A stretch of 45,452 nucleotides of DNA. Source: Candidatus Saccharimonadota bacterium (lineage in GTDB: Bacteria; Patescibacteriota; Saccharimonadia; Saccharimonadales; Saccharimonadaceae). This document shows positions 16,157 through 23,378 of the stretch, piece by piece; positions within the stretch are counted from its first letter, which is position 1, and every line of letters begins with the position of its first letter. The notes beneath the pieces were generated by a model, which was given only the letters and a program-made list of their open reading frames with translations, searched no databases and was not told the DNA's origin. A program made the position numbers and the translations under genes. The DNA lies in contig JAFRBH010000011.1 in the NCBI GenBank assembly GCA_017404955.1, forward strand, positions 1-45,452. Reading direction: 5' to 3'.

Positions 16157-16246
16157 TGGCGGAAGCGAGAGGATTCGAACCTCCGGTACGGTTACCCGCA
16201 CACACGCTTTCCAAGCGTGCTCCTTAAACCACTCGGACACACTTCC
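16157..16246 (-). tRNA. tRNA-Ser (anticodon GGA)
   Basis: Class II tRNA with a long variable arm. Acceptor GGAAGTG/CGCTTCC, anticodon stem CACGC/GCGTG with loop TTGGAAA (anticodon GGA), T arm with GGTTCGAATCC, encoded CCA (16159-16157). A TATGAT box lies upstream on the minus strand. Confidence 0.95.
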
Positions 16247-16249
16247 AAC

Positions 16250-16642
16250 CTGAATAAATCATACCACAAAATCAAGAACCAGAAAAGCCCCACCAACAAA
16301 CTACCGATTTCTATAGACCCAATCGCTAACTTCGTTTATGGGACTTCTGGTCTAATTATCGCAGTTCGCGCTGAGATCATTAATATCGGCGTAGCGGCAG
16401 CGGTAGTCGTAGTAGACGTTGTGCTAAGTATGGTTCTACTAATCGTCAAAGGTACGGCGTGGACCATCCTTGCTAACATCTTGACCTATGGCTGGTTTGC
16501 AATTATGCTTATTGCAAATCTAATAGTCTGGTATGTAGCAATAGGACATGGCTTTTTAGTCATGTTCGGAATTACTGTTGTTATTTTCTACGCGCTATTC
16601 TTTGTTATCAAAGACGAAGCGCGCATTGTCGGAAAGAGGTAA
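16250..16642 (+). CDS. Hypothetical multi-helix membrane protein, start uncertain
   Basis: An open frame of at least 100 codons encodes three or four hydrophobic segments (from about GLIIAVRAEIINIGVAAAVV to VVIFYALFFVIKDEAR). The frame stays open back into tRNA-Ser on the other strand, which cannot be coding. Between the tRNA and the first hydrophobic segment there is no in-frame ATG, GTG or TTG: only CTG at 16250, then GTG at 16421 and ATG at 16430, which would drop the first half. The gene may use a rare start or be 5'-truncated. No family recognised. A terminator follows. Confidence 0.45.
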   Translation: MNKSYHKIKNQKSPTNKLPISIDPIANFVYGTSGLIIAVRAEIINIGVAAAVVVVDVVLSMVLLIVKGTAWTILANILTYGWFAIMLIANLIVWYVAIGHGFLVMFGITVVIFYALFFVIKDEARIVGKR

Positions 16643-16664
16643 TAAAACCCATCTCCTAGTTTCA

Positions 16665-16692
16665 GTGGGTCAGCAATAACTGGCCCATTTTT
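16665..16692 (+). terminator. Terminator before tsaD
   Basis: GGGTCAG-CAATAA-CTGGCCC (one G-U pair) followed by ATTTTT. Confidence 0.75.
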
Positions 16693-16706
16693 CTTGCACG
16701 GATACC

Positions 16707-16735
16707 TTGCTACCCCTGTTAAAATATGTTATAAT
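16707..16735 (+). promoter_or_regulatory. tsaD promoter
   Basis: TTGCTA (16707-16712), 17-nt spacer and TGTTATAAT with the hexamer at 16730-16735, 7 nt before the ATG. Confidence 0.85.
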
Positions 16736-16742
16736 CGGAGAT

Positions 16743-17882
16743 ATGAATATTTTAGCTATTGAGAGCTCTTGTGACGAAACTGCCGCCGCTATCATCAAAG
16801 GTACTAAAACGGCAGAACTTCTTTCTAACATCGTCGTTTCCCAGATTGATATTTTCAAAGAATATGGTGGTGTCATTCCTGAAGTCGCAGCTCGCTCGCA
16901 TCTTGAGGCTATTCTCCCTGTCATCCACAAGGCATTCAAAGATGCTGGTCTTGTCAAAAAAGACTCCCAGGATCCGACCAAAACTGAAGATGATTGGTCC
17001 AAGATAGACGCTATTGCTGTAACCCACACTCCAGGTCTGCTTGGTTCCCTGTTAATTGGCACCCTCACCGCCCGCACTTTGGCGATTCTCCATAAAAAAC
17101 CGCTCTACGCTGTCCATCATCTCAAATCTCACATCTATGCTACCTGGCTAGAAAAAGAAAAACCAACCTTCCCCCTTCTAGCACTGGTAATTTCCGGCGG
17201 CCACACCCAGATTATTTACATGAAAAAGCACAATGACTTTAAGATTATCGGTACCACATTGGACGACGCTGTTGGTGAATGTTTTGACAAGGTCGCCAAA
17301 ATTCTTGGTCTTCCCTACCCTGGTGGCCCATCAATTGCCCAAGCCGCTAAAGGAATTTTGCCAGAAAAAACACAAGCACTATCAAAAAATAGCCTTGTAA
17401 GCCCCGGAGACCCACGTAGATACCATTTTCCGCATCCAAACGCCAAATCACTCGACTTTTCTTTTTCCGGCCTAAAAACTGCCGTTCTGCGCGCCGTACA
17501 GCAAGAAGTGGGCAAACCAATTTCTTTCCCTTCCCATCAACTCGCTGAACTCTTAACAGCTCAACAAAAAGCCGATTTTGCCGCTTCATTTGAGGCCACT
17601 GCCTGTGATATTCTCTTAGAAAAACTGGAAAAAGCCATCAAAAAATACCCAGATGTTAAATCTGTCGTTATCGCTGGTGGTGTTTCCGCCAATGAGGAAC
17701 TCCGGTGGAAATCTCAAAAGTTTTCCACCAAAATCGGCTTACCAGTCTATTTTCCTGCGAAAAACTTCTCTGGTGACAACGCCGCTATGGTTGGCATGGC
17801 CGCGTTTTACGAAATTTCCACCAAAGTTAAGCCTACCGACCCCTATAAATTAAACATTCTTCCCCGCTCAGAAATAAAATAA
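16743..17882 (+). CDS. tsaD: tRNA N6-adenosine threonylcarbamoyltransferase
   Basis: A 379-residue TsaD (Kae1/Gcp) that transfers threonylcarbamoyl to A37 of ANN-decoding tRNAs with TsaB and TsaE, neither of which is in this window. ASKHA-fold landmarks: ILAIESSCDETAA at the N-terminus, metal-binding His pair in AVHHLKSHIYA, VISGGHTQ, GECFDKVAK, FSFSGLKTAV and GDNAAMVG with the third metal ligand Asp. There is an insertion of about 15 residues near 76-85 (QDPTKTEDDWSK) and another of similar size before FSFSGLK. Upstream in-frame codons run through the promoter; the ATG at 16743 is preferred. Confidence 0.97.
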   Translation: MNILAIESSCDETAAAIIKGTKTAELLSNIVVSQIDIFKEYGGVIPEVAARSHLEAILPVIHKAFKDAGLVKKDSQDPTKTEDDWSKIDAIAVTHTPGLLGSLLIGTLTARTLAILHKKPLYAVHHLKSHIYATWLEKEKPTFPLLALVISGGHTQIIYMKKHNDFKIIGTTLDDAVGECFDKVAKILGLPYPGGPSIAQAAKGILPEKTQALSKNSLVSPGDPRRYHFPHPNAKSLDFSFSGLKTAVLRAVQQEVGKPISFPSHQLAELLTAQQKADFAASFEATACDILLEKLEKAIKKYPDVKSVVIAGGVSANEELRWKSQKFSTKIGLPVYFPAKNFSGDNAAMVGMAAFYEISTKVKPTDPYKLNILPRSEIK

Positions 17883-17891
17883 CAAAAACTC

Positions 17892-17921
17892 TTGCATTTT
17901 TTTGCTAAAAAGAGTTATAAT
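17892..17921 (+). promoter_or_regulatory. Strong promoter of the 17.9-kb structured RNA
   Basis: TTGCAT (17892-17897), 18-nt spacer and TATAAT (17916-17921); start expected near 17928. Confidence 0.8.
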
Positions 17922-17927
17922 AGTAAT

Positions 17928-18317
17928 CACTCTTTAGTTCTAGGGTATAAGAGGACGACATAAGGAGGTACACTCAACGGTATCCTTTCCTAACTAACCC
18001 AAGCAACAATTTACCATCCTAGATGCACCTTAAATCTTAAACTAGCAAAAGTCAGCCGACGTATTCGGCAAAATAGCAAGCGAAAAGTATGGAAGTGCTG
18101 GCCTGGGTGATTCCTTCTCACACCTATGGTTGAAGAACGTATAACATAGCAAAACACGACCCCCAGGTTAGAAATGCATATGGCCAGATAGGAGCTAGAC
18201 TACTTCCTTCCTTGGGCTACTAAGCATTCAATAACCGATAGAAATTCGTAAGCTCAAAGCGCGCGGCTAGATTTAAGATTTACAAAGTGGGCGCCCATCG
18301 TGGCGCCCCGTTTTTTT
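17928..18317 (+). ncRNA. Candidate large structured non-coding RNA (~390 nt), family not identified
   Basis: Between tsaD and the transposase remnant lies a stretch without a convincing ORF but with its own promoter and a perfect terminator. A 15-bp long-range stem closes the main domain: AAATCTTAAACTAGC (18032-18046) pairs with GCTAG-A-TTTAAGATTT (18266-18281) with a single bulge. A 5' domain is closed by TCTAGG/CCTAGA (17939-17944 with 18018-18023). Inside the main domain are hairpins GCCGA-N5-TCGGC, GGTG...CACC and CTATG...CATAG, and possible long-range CCTGGG/CCCAGG pairing. It lacks the conserved GAGGAAAGUCC of RNase P RNA and the CCA-ended tRNA-like domain of tmRNA. A segment ACTAAGCAT...CCGA...AATTCG near 18220-18248 loosely resembles the tmRNA 3' region. 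raiA-type or another large ncRNA class remains possible. Confidence 0.7.
18288..18317 (+). terminator. Terminator of the structured RNA
   Basis: GGGCGCC-N6-GGCGCCC followed by CG and seven T. Confidence 0.95.
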
Positions 18318-18320
18318 GTT

Positions 18321-18557
18321 TTAATTCCCTGTTCTATCTTGAGGATTTTTTTGTTTTTTGTCAAAGTTACTTAGAGAAAAAAGCGGCATCTTATCTTCAT
18401 CCATAATCTCTTGGGCCTTACGCAATAATTTTGTTAGACTTTTTTCCGTAAGAGCCGAGCCTACATGTATGGTTTTTACAACTTTTCCATGCTCTTTATA
18501 GCAAACCTGTACGCCAGTTGAACCAGATGCTGTCTTAAATTTTCTGATATATGCCAT
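18321..18557 (-). pseudogene. IS1634-family transposase N-terminal remnant
   Basis: A 78-codon frame beginning MAYIRKFKTASGSTGVQV, continuing with GKVVKTIHVGSA and a leucine-rich LTKLLRKAQEIM segment. This is the standard N-terminal start of IS1634/IS4-like transposases, which are normally over 400 residues. The frame then ends in unrelated residues, and no DDE catalytic domain or terminal inverted repeat is visible nearby, so it is a truncated relic (or, less likely, a domesticated small DNA-binding protein). It marks a former insertion at this intergenic site. Confidence 0.7.
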
Positions 18558-18718
18558 ATTTCCATTTTAACATAAGTTTTGATTCCCTGTTTTTGTAACC
18601 CAAGCCAAATCTCTAAAAACCTTATACTTTTCTACAATTGTGGAAACCATAAGTTTAATAATTCCCTATTTACAAGCAACCTATTGACTTAGCAACCCGC
18701 TTACGTTAAAATGAGAAT

Positions 18719-18908
18719 ATCAATTATCCATTAGGAAAGCATCAAATTGGAGTGAAATATTGTGGAGGATAATTGGAAAACCATAATTAGTATTGAATGT
18801 CAATGCTAATGCTAAATTTTGTAAAAAAGCGCAAGCGATTTCACGAAAAATCAATCGCTTGGAATAGGTTTTTATGGTCAAAAGGGAACTGAATTTTCCC
18901 TTATTTTT
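18719..18908 (+). ncRNA. Candidate ~190-nt structured RNA upstream of purE
   Basis: TTGACT (18684-18689), 17-nt spacer and TAAAAT (18707-18712) predict a start near 18719. Three hairpins follow: CAATTATCC...GGATAATTG (18721-18776), ATTAGTATTG-AATGT-CAATGCTAAT (18787-18811) and CAAGCGATT...AATCGCTTG (about 18833-18861), then a terminator AAGGGAA...TTCCCTT-ATTTTT ending near 18908. No ORF of note lies inside. The size is close to 6S RNA, and 6S RNA is known to neighbour purine genes in cyanobacteria, but the fold seen here (separate hairpins) does not look like 6S. A riboswitch is less likely because purE has its own promoter after the terminator. Confidence 0.6.
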
Positions 18909-18946
18909 GTTGAAACTACCAATCTGTCTCTTTAGGACATAACTCC

Positions 18947-18975
18947 TTGCCAAACATCTCTGAAAATGATAAAAT
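18947..18975 (+). promoter_or_regulatory. purE promoter
   Basis: TTGCCA (18947-18952), 17-nt spacer and TAAAAT (18970-18975), leaving a leader of about 70 nt before the start codon. Confidence 0.75.
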
Positions 18976-19053
18976 ATCAACATAGATTCATCAGAGAATT
19001 TAGCAAATTAGGAGAAAGCAACATATCAAGGCTACCTGAAAGGGGGAATGAAA

Positions 19054-19680
19054 ATGGAAAAAGTAGTCGTAATTATGGGTTCAAAGCATGATCAGGAAAA
19101 AGTAGAACCGGCGATCGAGGTTCTTAAGGAATTCAGTATAGAAACTGGTGTCTACTGTATTTCCGCACACCGCGCTCCTGACGGCTTGGCACAGTTCATC
19201 AAGAAACTGAATGAAGGTGGCTTTACGAAAGTAGTGATCGCCGCAGCAGGGCTTTCTGCAGCTTTGCCTGGAGTCATCGCCGCCAAGACCACCATACCCG
19301 TCATCGGTTTACCGCTTGGCGGCTCACCGCTTAACGGGCAGGAGGCTCTCTACTCAATGGCGGAAATGCCTCCGGGGATACCGGTTGCAACGGTTGGTAT
19401 TAACGGCGCCAAAAATGCTGGACTTATGGCTGTTCGCATTGTCGCTAACGAATACCCCGGCATTGGATTAGCACTTGAGCGCTATAATGAAGCACAGGCC
19501 AAGAAGAGTCTTGCCGACAATGACAAAATCCATGAATACTATAGCAAACTGGCAGGGAAAGAAGCCACTGTAGAGCAGGCAGCTGGGAAAGGTTCCAGCA
19601 AACGGAAATCTTCCGCGAGCAATGAGCAATCTCAGAGCTATGAGCCCATCAGCGGTTGGAATCCGGAAGATATGTTCTGA
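19054..19680 (+). CDS. purE: PurE-like N5-CAIR mutase with unusual active-site residues and C-terminal tail
   Basis: A 208-residue protein of the PurE class I fold (N5-carboxyaminoimidazole ribonucleotide mutase of purine synthesis). Matches: VVVIMGSKHD (canonical MGSxSD; Ser is His12 here), the catalytic ISAHRAPD with His39, AGLSAALPG (canonical AGGAAHLPG; the His is Ala70) and SPLNGQEALYSM. About 50 residues after the core form a Lys/Ser-rich tail ending in SGWNPEDMF. No purK or other purine-synthesis gene is in the window. Two ATGs are possible; 19054 has proper spacing from AGGGGG, 19048 does not. Higher GC than its neighbours plus the adjacent transposase remnant suggest acquisition by transfer. 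Confidence 0.87.
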   Translation: MEKVVVIMGSKHDQEKVEPAIEVLKEFSIETGVYCISAHRAPDGLAQFIKKLNEGGFTKVVIAAAGLSAALPGVIAAKTTIPVIGLPLGGSPLNGQEALYSMAEMPPGIPVATVGINGAKNAGLMAVRIVANEYPGIGLALERYNEAQAKKSLADNDKIHEYYSKLAGKEATVEQAAGKGSSKRKSSASNEQSQSYEPISGWNPEDMF

Positions 19681-19696
19681 GGGCAATCTCATTTCA

Positions 19697-19723
19697 AAAT
19701 CCCCCTAAACTAGGGGGATTTTT
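19697..19723 (+). terminator. purE terminator
   Basis: AATCCCCCTA-AAC-TAGGGGGATT followed by T run. Confidence 0.92.
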
Positions 19724-19865
19724 CCTAACTAAATTTCTAACTAAATCCATAGCAGAATTTCACCCCTGTTCTACCTCTGTTATATATCACCCCTGTTAAG
19801 TAAATTCTAAAAACCCACTAAACTAAGCCATACTAGGCTAAAATCAAACTCAATCAAATAAAGCT

Positions 19866-22469
19866 CTAGATTGCCGCGCGTTCGGCCTTCAATCTTTCAA
19901 TCAAGCCTTCTTTTTCTGCAATCGCATCTTGAGTTTCTTTTACCAGTTCTGCCGGTGCTTTATCAACATAATTTGGGTTCATCATGCGCATATTAAGAGC
20001 ATCTAATTCCGCACCTACTTTCAAAATTTTCTGCTCAAGTAAGGAAGCATATGCCGAAACCACCTCAGCAGAAACATCTAGATAAACTTCAGAATTTGCC
20101 ACTGCTAGGCGAAGTCCCCTAGGCTCACCTTCACAGGAAATCACCGATTTTACGCGGGCGAGAGACTGCACCAGCAGGGAATTATCATCAACCAGCGCAT
20201 CATCACCATAAAGCAGGGTGGTATCTACACGAGAAAAGCCCTTGTAAGCCTCTGAGAGGCCCTGTAAGGTGGCTCTGGTGTGAGATACGATAATCATAAG
20301 CTTTTCAAATTCCTCCGCGCTCATAGGGTCAAATTTGAAGTCAGATGGCCACTCTGCAGAAATCAAAAGTCCATTAGTCCAAGACAAATTCTGCCAAATC
20401 GCCTCAGTGACAAACGGAGCAAACGGATGAAGCATCTTCAGAATTGCCTCTAGGGTCTCCATCAAAAGGGAAGTATTCTTGTAGATCTTCTGACTTTCAA
20501 TAAACCAGTCTGCATATTTGTCCCAAATTAGCGAGTGCAAAGTCTCCACCGCCTCAGAAAAACGATAATTTTTCATCTGTTTCTCAACTTGCCAACGAGC
20601 CTCATTTATCTCGCGCAAAATCCAGTCTTCACCCATGTTATCGTTGGTAGCCGCCACCGTCGATGGCTCATTATCTACCATTTCTTGAATAAAGCGTGAA
20701 ACATTCCAAAGTTTATTGCAGAGATTACGCCCAGCTACCACTGATTGTTCGGAAAATGCCTGATTCATACCGGCCGAGCGCCCACGGAGAATTCCTAATC
20801 TAAATGCATCGGACCCATACTTAGATACTAGGTCCATTGGGTTAATCACGTTGCCCTTGGATTTGCTCATCTTTTGACCATGTGCATCAAGCACTAAGCC
20901 ATGCAAATACACCTGCTTAAATGGCACTTCACCGGTCACATAAAGCCCCATCATAATCATACGTGCTACCCACGCAAACAAAATGTCCGCGCCAGTTTCC
21001 ATCACGTTCAAAGGATAATACGGGTTAAAACCATTTTCTTCCCAGTTAGTACAAACAATTGGCCAGTGTGAAGATGAGAACCAAGTATCAAAAGTATCTT
21101 CATCTCTGATATATCGCTCACCACCAATTTCGATCTCGGAAAGATTAGTCCTCGTATCAAATTTCCATTCTCCTGTCCTCTCATTTTTAAACATTGGGAT
21201 CGCAATACCCCAAGGAATCTGTCTAGAAATATTCCAATCTTTGAGACCTTTAAGATAATTGATGAGAACCTGTTTCTTGGAAGCAGGGAAGAATTCAATT
21301 TCGCCAGCCTCAAGGTGCTCGATTGCTACCTTAGCTAGCTTTTTTACATCAATAAACCACTGTTCTTTGAGCATTGGCTCAATCACGGTATCACACTTGT
21401 AACAATGTGCCACAGCGTGAGAAATCGTTTTCTCACCCCTAAGCAGCCCGGCATCTTTCAGATCACGAAGCACCTTTTTGCGACATTCTGCAGTTGAAAG
21501 ACCTTCATATTCCGCACCACATTCAGGTAGCATTTTGCCATCAAAACCAATCACCTGAATACGTGGCAGATTATGCCTCTCGCCAACTTCAAAATCATCA
21601 TTGTCATGTGCCGGTGTAATCTTCACCGCACCAGTGCCATATTCCATGTCTGCATGCTCGTCTGCAATTACCGGAATATTCCTGTCGGTTAGCGGCAACC
21701 GCACGGTCTTACCGACCAACTTTTTGTAGCGCTTATCTTCCGGATTTACCGCTACTGCCGCATCGCCAAACAAAGTCTCTGGCCTAGTAGTAGAAACAAT
21801 AATCTCACCACCATCATACGGATAAGCAATATCCCAAAGTTTGCCTTTTTCTTCTTTGTGCTCCACCTCAATATCAGCAAAAGCAGTCTGATGCTTAGTA
21901 CAATAATTAACCAGCTTCTCACCTCTGTAAATCATACCGTCATTCCACATTTTCTCAAAAGTGGCATAGACTCGACGCACAACATTTTCATCTAGGGTAA
22001 AGGTCAAATCTTTCCAAGAACAAGAAGCTCCGAGCGCGCGCACCTGCAACTCCATATTTCCACGCTGCTCTTGCACAAAGTCCCAAACTTGCGCATAAAG
22101 CTCATCTCTAGAATACTCAAAACGCGTGTGCTTATTTGCCTCAAGTACCCTCTCATAAACTACCCAGGTTTCGAAACCAGCGTGATCAGCACCAGGAATA
22201 TACCAGGTCTTTTCACCTCTTAAACGGTGGTATCTAGTCAGGGAATCTTCAATCGCAATCGTTAGACCATGGCCAATATGGAGATTGCCATTGGCGTTTG
22301 GTGGCGGCATTACAATCGAGTAAGTTTTTGGGTCATTATCTGGGTCTTCATCAAAAAGCTTGTCGTCCCCACCTACCTTACCGCCAGGCAAAAACTCATC
22401 TGCCGCTTCCCAAGCAGCATAAATATCTGGCTCATATTCCCCCGGTTCATACGAAGTTGCAAATTTCAT
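19866..22469 (-). CDS. valS: Valyl-tRNA synthetase
   Basis: An 867-residue class I synthetase. HIGH motif in NGNLHIGHGLT, KMSKS motif in QKMSKSKGNVINP, a CP1 editing domain with STTRPETLFGDAAVAV and TPAHDNDDF, anticodon-binding domain in the C-terminal third, and the ValRS-typical C-terminal coiled coil (about 800-867). The TTG codon four codons upstream lies inside the GGAG ribosome site, so the ATG at 22469 is the start. TGATATAAT stands about 35 nt upstream. Standalone gene. Confidence 0.97.
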   Translation of the reverse strand: MKFATSYEPGEYEPDIYAAWEAADEFLPGGKVGGDDKLFDEDPDNDPKTYSIVMPPPNANGNLHIGHGLTIAIEDSLTRYHRLRGEKTWYIPGADHAGFETWVVYERVLEANKHTRFEYSRDELYAQVWDFVQEQRGNMELQVRALGASCSWKDLTFTLDENVVRRVYATFEKMWNDGMIYRGEKLVNYCTKHQTAFADIEVEHKEEKGKLWDIAYPYDGGEIIVSTTRPETLFGDAAVAVNPEDKRYKKLVGKTVRLPLTDRNIPVIADEHADMEYGTGAVKITPAHDNDDFEVGERHNLPRIQVIGFDGKMLPECGAEYEGLSTAECRKKVLRDLKDAGLLRGEKTISHAVAHCYKCDTVIEPMLKEQWFIDVKKLAKVAIEHLEAGEIEFFPASKKQVLINYLKGLKDWNISRQIPWGIAIPMFKNERTGEWKFDTRTNLSEIEIGGERYIRDEDTFDTWFSSSHWPIVCTNWEENGFNPYYPLNVMETGADILFAWVARMIMMGLYVTGEVPFKQVYLHGLVLDAHGQKMSKSKGNVINPMDLVSKYGSDAFRLGILRGRSAGMNQAFSEQSVVAGRNLCNKLWNVSRFIQEMVDNEPSTVAATNDNMGEDWILREINEARWQVEKQMKNYRFSEAVETLHSLIWDKYADWFIESQKIYKNTSLLMETLEAILKMLHPFAPFVTEAIWQNLSWTNGLLISAEWPSDFKFDPMSAEEFEKLMIIVSHTRATLQGLSEAYKGFSRVDTTLLYGDDALVDDNSLLVQSLARVKSVISCEGEPRGLRLAVANSEVYLDVSAEVVSAYASLLEQKILKVGAELDALNMRMMNPNYVDKAPAELVKETQDAIAEKEGLIERLKAERAAI

Positions 22470-22585
22470 CAGAATCTCCAAAAATTACCCTTTTTTCCAT
22501 TATATCACATCTCTTGAAAGAGGCTTCAGTTTATTGCCTCCCCTGTTGCACTATTGACAATTCGCATAGTTTATCATAAGCACTA

Positions 22586-22614
22586 TTGACTTTTTAGCGT
22601 AAGTATGATAAAAT
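22586..22614 (+). promoter_or_regulatory. Promoter of the 82-aa gene
   Basis: TTGACT (22586-22591), 17-nt spacer and TAAAAT (22609-22614), the same hexamers and spacing as the promoter at 18684. GCACTATTGAC occurs twice here, 33 bp apart (22547 and 22580). A leader hairpin AGGGC...GCCCT (22632-22649) precedes AAAGGAG. Confidence 0.75.
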
Positions 22615-22680
22615 ATAAATATAACTGTTGTTAGGGCGGTGTGCAGCCCTATATAGTTCTTTAAAAGGAGAGTGACATGC

Positions 22681-22929
22681 ATGAAGTTCAAGAAAAGGCA
22701 GCAATATAAGTTGGTAAAGCACCTTGGTAACACTCCAAAGTTTTGGAGCTATGATGAGCAAAATAGCAAACTTTATATGCTCTTCGAGAGCAAAGGGTGC
22801 TATTATCTCCTCATGGAGAGAGCTCTCATCAGTTCCAACTTTGGGAGCTATCGAACCGGTCTAAAAGGAGACGGGACAGAGTACATACTCTGGAATAGCA
22901 GTCACAAAAAGCTGGCATGGGCCAGCTAA
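22681..22929 (+). CDS. Small hypothetical protein (82 aa)
   Basis: An 82-residue basic, aromatic-rich protein (KLYMLFESKGCYYLLMER and TEYILWNSSHKK segments), probably a small beta-rich domain. No family recognised. An in-frame GTG at 22672 abuts the ribosome site, so the ATG at 22681, spaced 10 nt from AAAGGAG, is preferred. It has its own leadered promoter and a shared bidirectional terminator with the convergent HIT gene. Confidence 0.7.
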   Translation: MKFKKRQQYKLVKHLGNTPKFWSYDEQNSKLYMLFESKGCYYLLMERALISSNFGSYRTGLKGDGTEYILWNSSHKKLAWAS

Positions 22930-22939
22930 TCACCTCCAC

Positions 22940-22969
22940 AAATGGCGTCCTAGCAATAGGGCGCCATTT
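22940..22969. terminator. Bidirectional terminator between the 82-aa gene and HIT gene
   Basis: AATGGCG-T-CCT-N6-AGG-G-CGCCATT, then T-rich on the plus strand and A/T-rich on the minus strand. Confidence 0.8.
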
Positions 22970-22973
22970 CATA

Positions 22974-23348
22974 TTAAAATTTTAATTTATTGCACATCTC
23001 CTGCATTTCCGCCTCGGACATTTTGACCTGTCTGCCATGAGTCCAAGTTGGGTCATGCGGCATTAAATGCACATGTGCGTGCGGCACATCGGTGCCGATT
23101 ACTTTCATCAAGGTGCGTGCACCCAACACATCTTCCATACGCTTAGCAACTTTACGCACCGCATCCCAAAGCGCTGTATAGTCTTCATCAGGAAGTTCAT
23201 ACACTTTATCAACTTCCACTTTCGGTATCACCAAGGTATGTCCAGGTGTCTCTGGTGCAATATCAAGAAACGCCAAAGTTTTGTCATCTTCATAAATCTT
23301 ATAGGCTGGAATTTCTCCTGCCACTATTTTAGAAAACACTGATGCCAT
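22974..23348 (-). CDS. HIT-family nucleotide hydrolase/transferase (Hint type)
   Basis: A 124-residue histidine-triad protein. The triad HAHVHLMP near residue 90 and the N-terminal SVFSKIVAGEIPAYKIYEDD are typical of Hint/YcfF proteins, which hydrolyse nucleoside phosphoramidates such as AMP-lysine. An AAAGGAG site precedes the ATG by 5-6 nt. Confidence 0.95.
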   Translation of the reverse strand: MASVFSKIVAGEIPAYKIYEDDKTLAFLDIAPETPGHTLVIPKVEVDKVYELPDEDYTALWDAVRKVAKRMEDVLGARTLMKVIGTDVPHAHVHLMPHDPTWTHGRQVKMSEAEMQEMCNKLKF

Positions 23349-23378
23349 AAATCTCCTTTCTTTTATTATAACGCCAAA

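Noticed and set aside
17928..18317. RNase P RNA or ordinary tmRNA
   Set aside because: No GAGGAAAGUCC core for RNase P and no CCA-ended T-arm or ALAA-type tag frame for tmRNA; only weak partial likeness.
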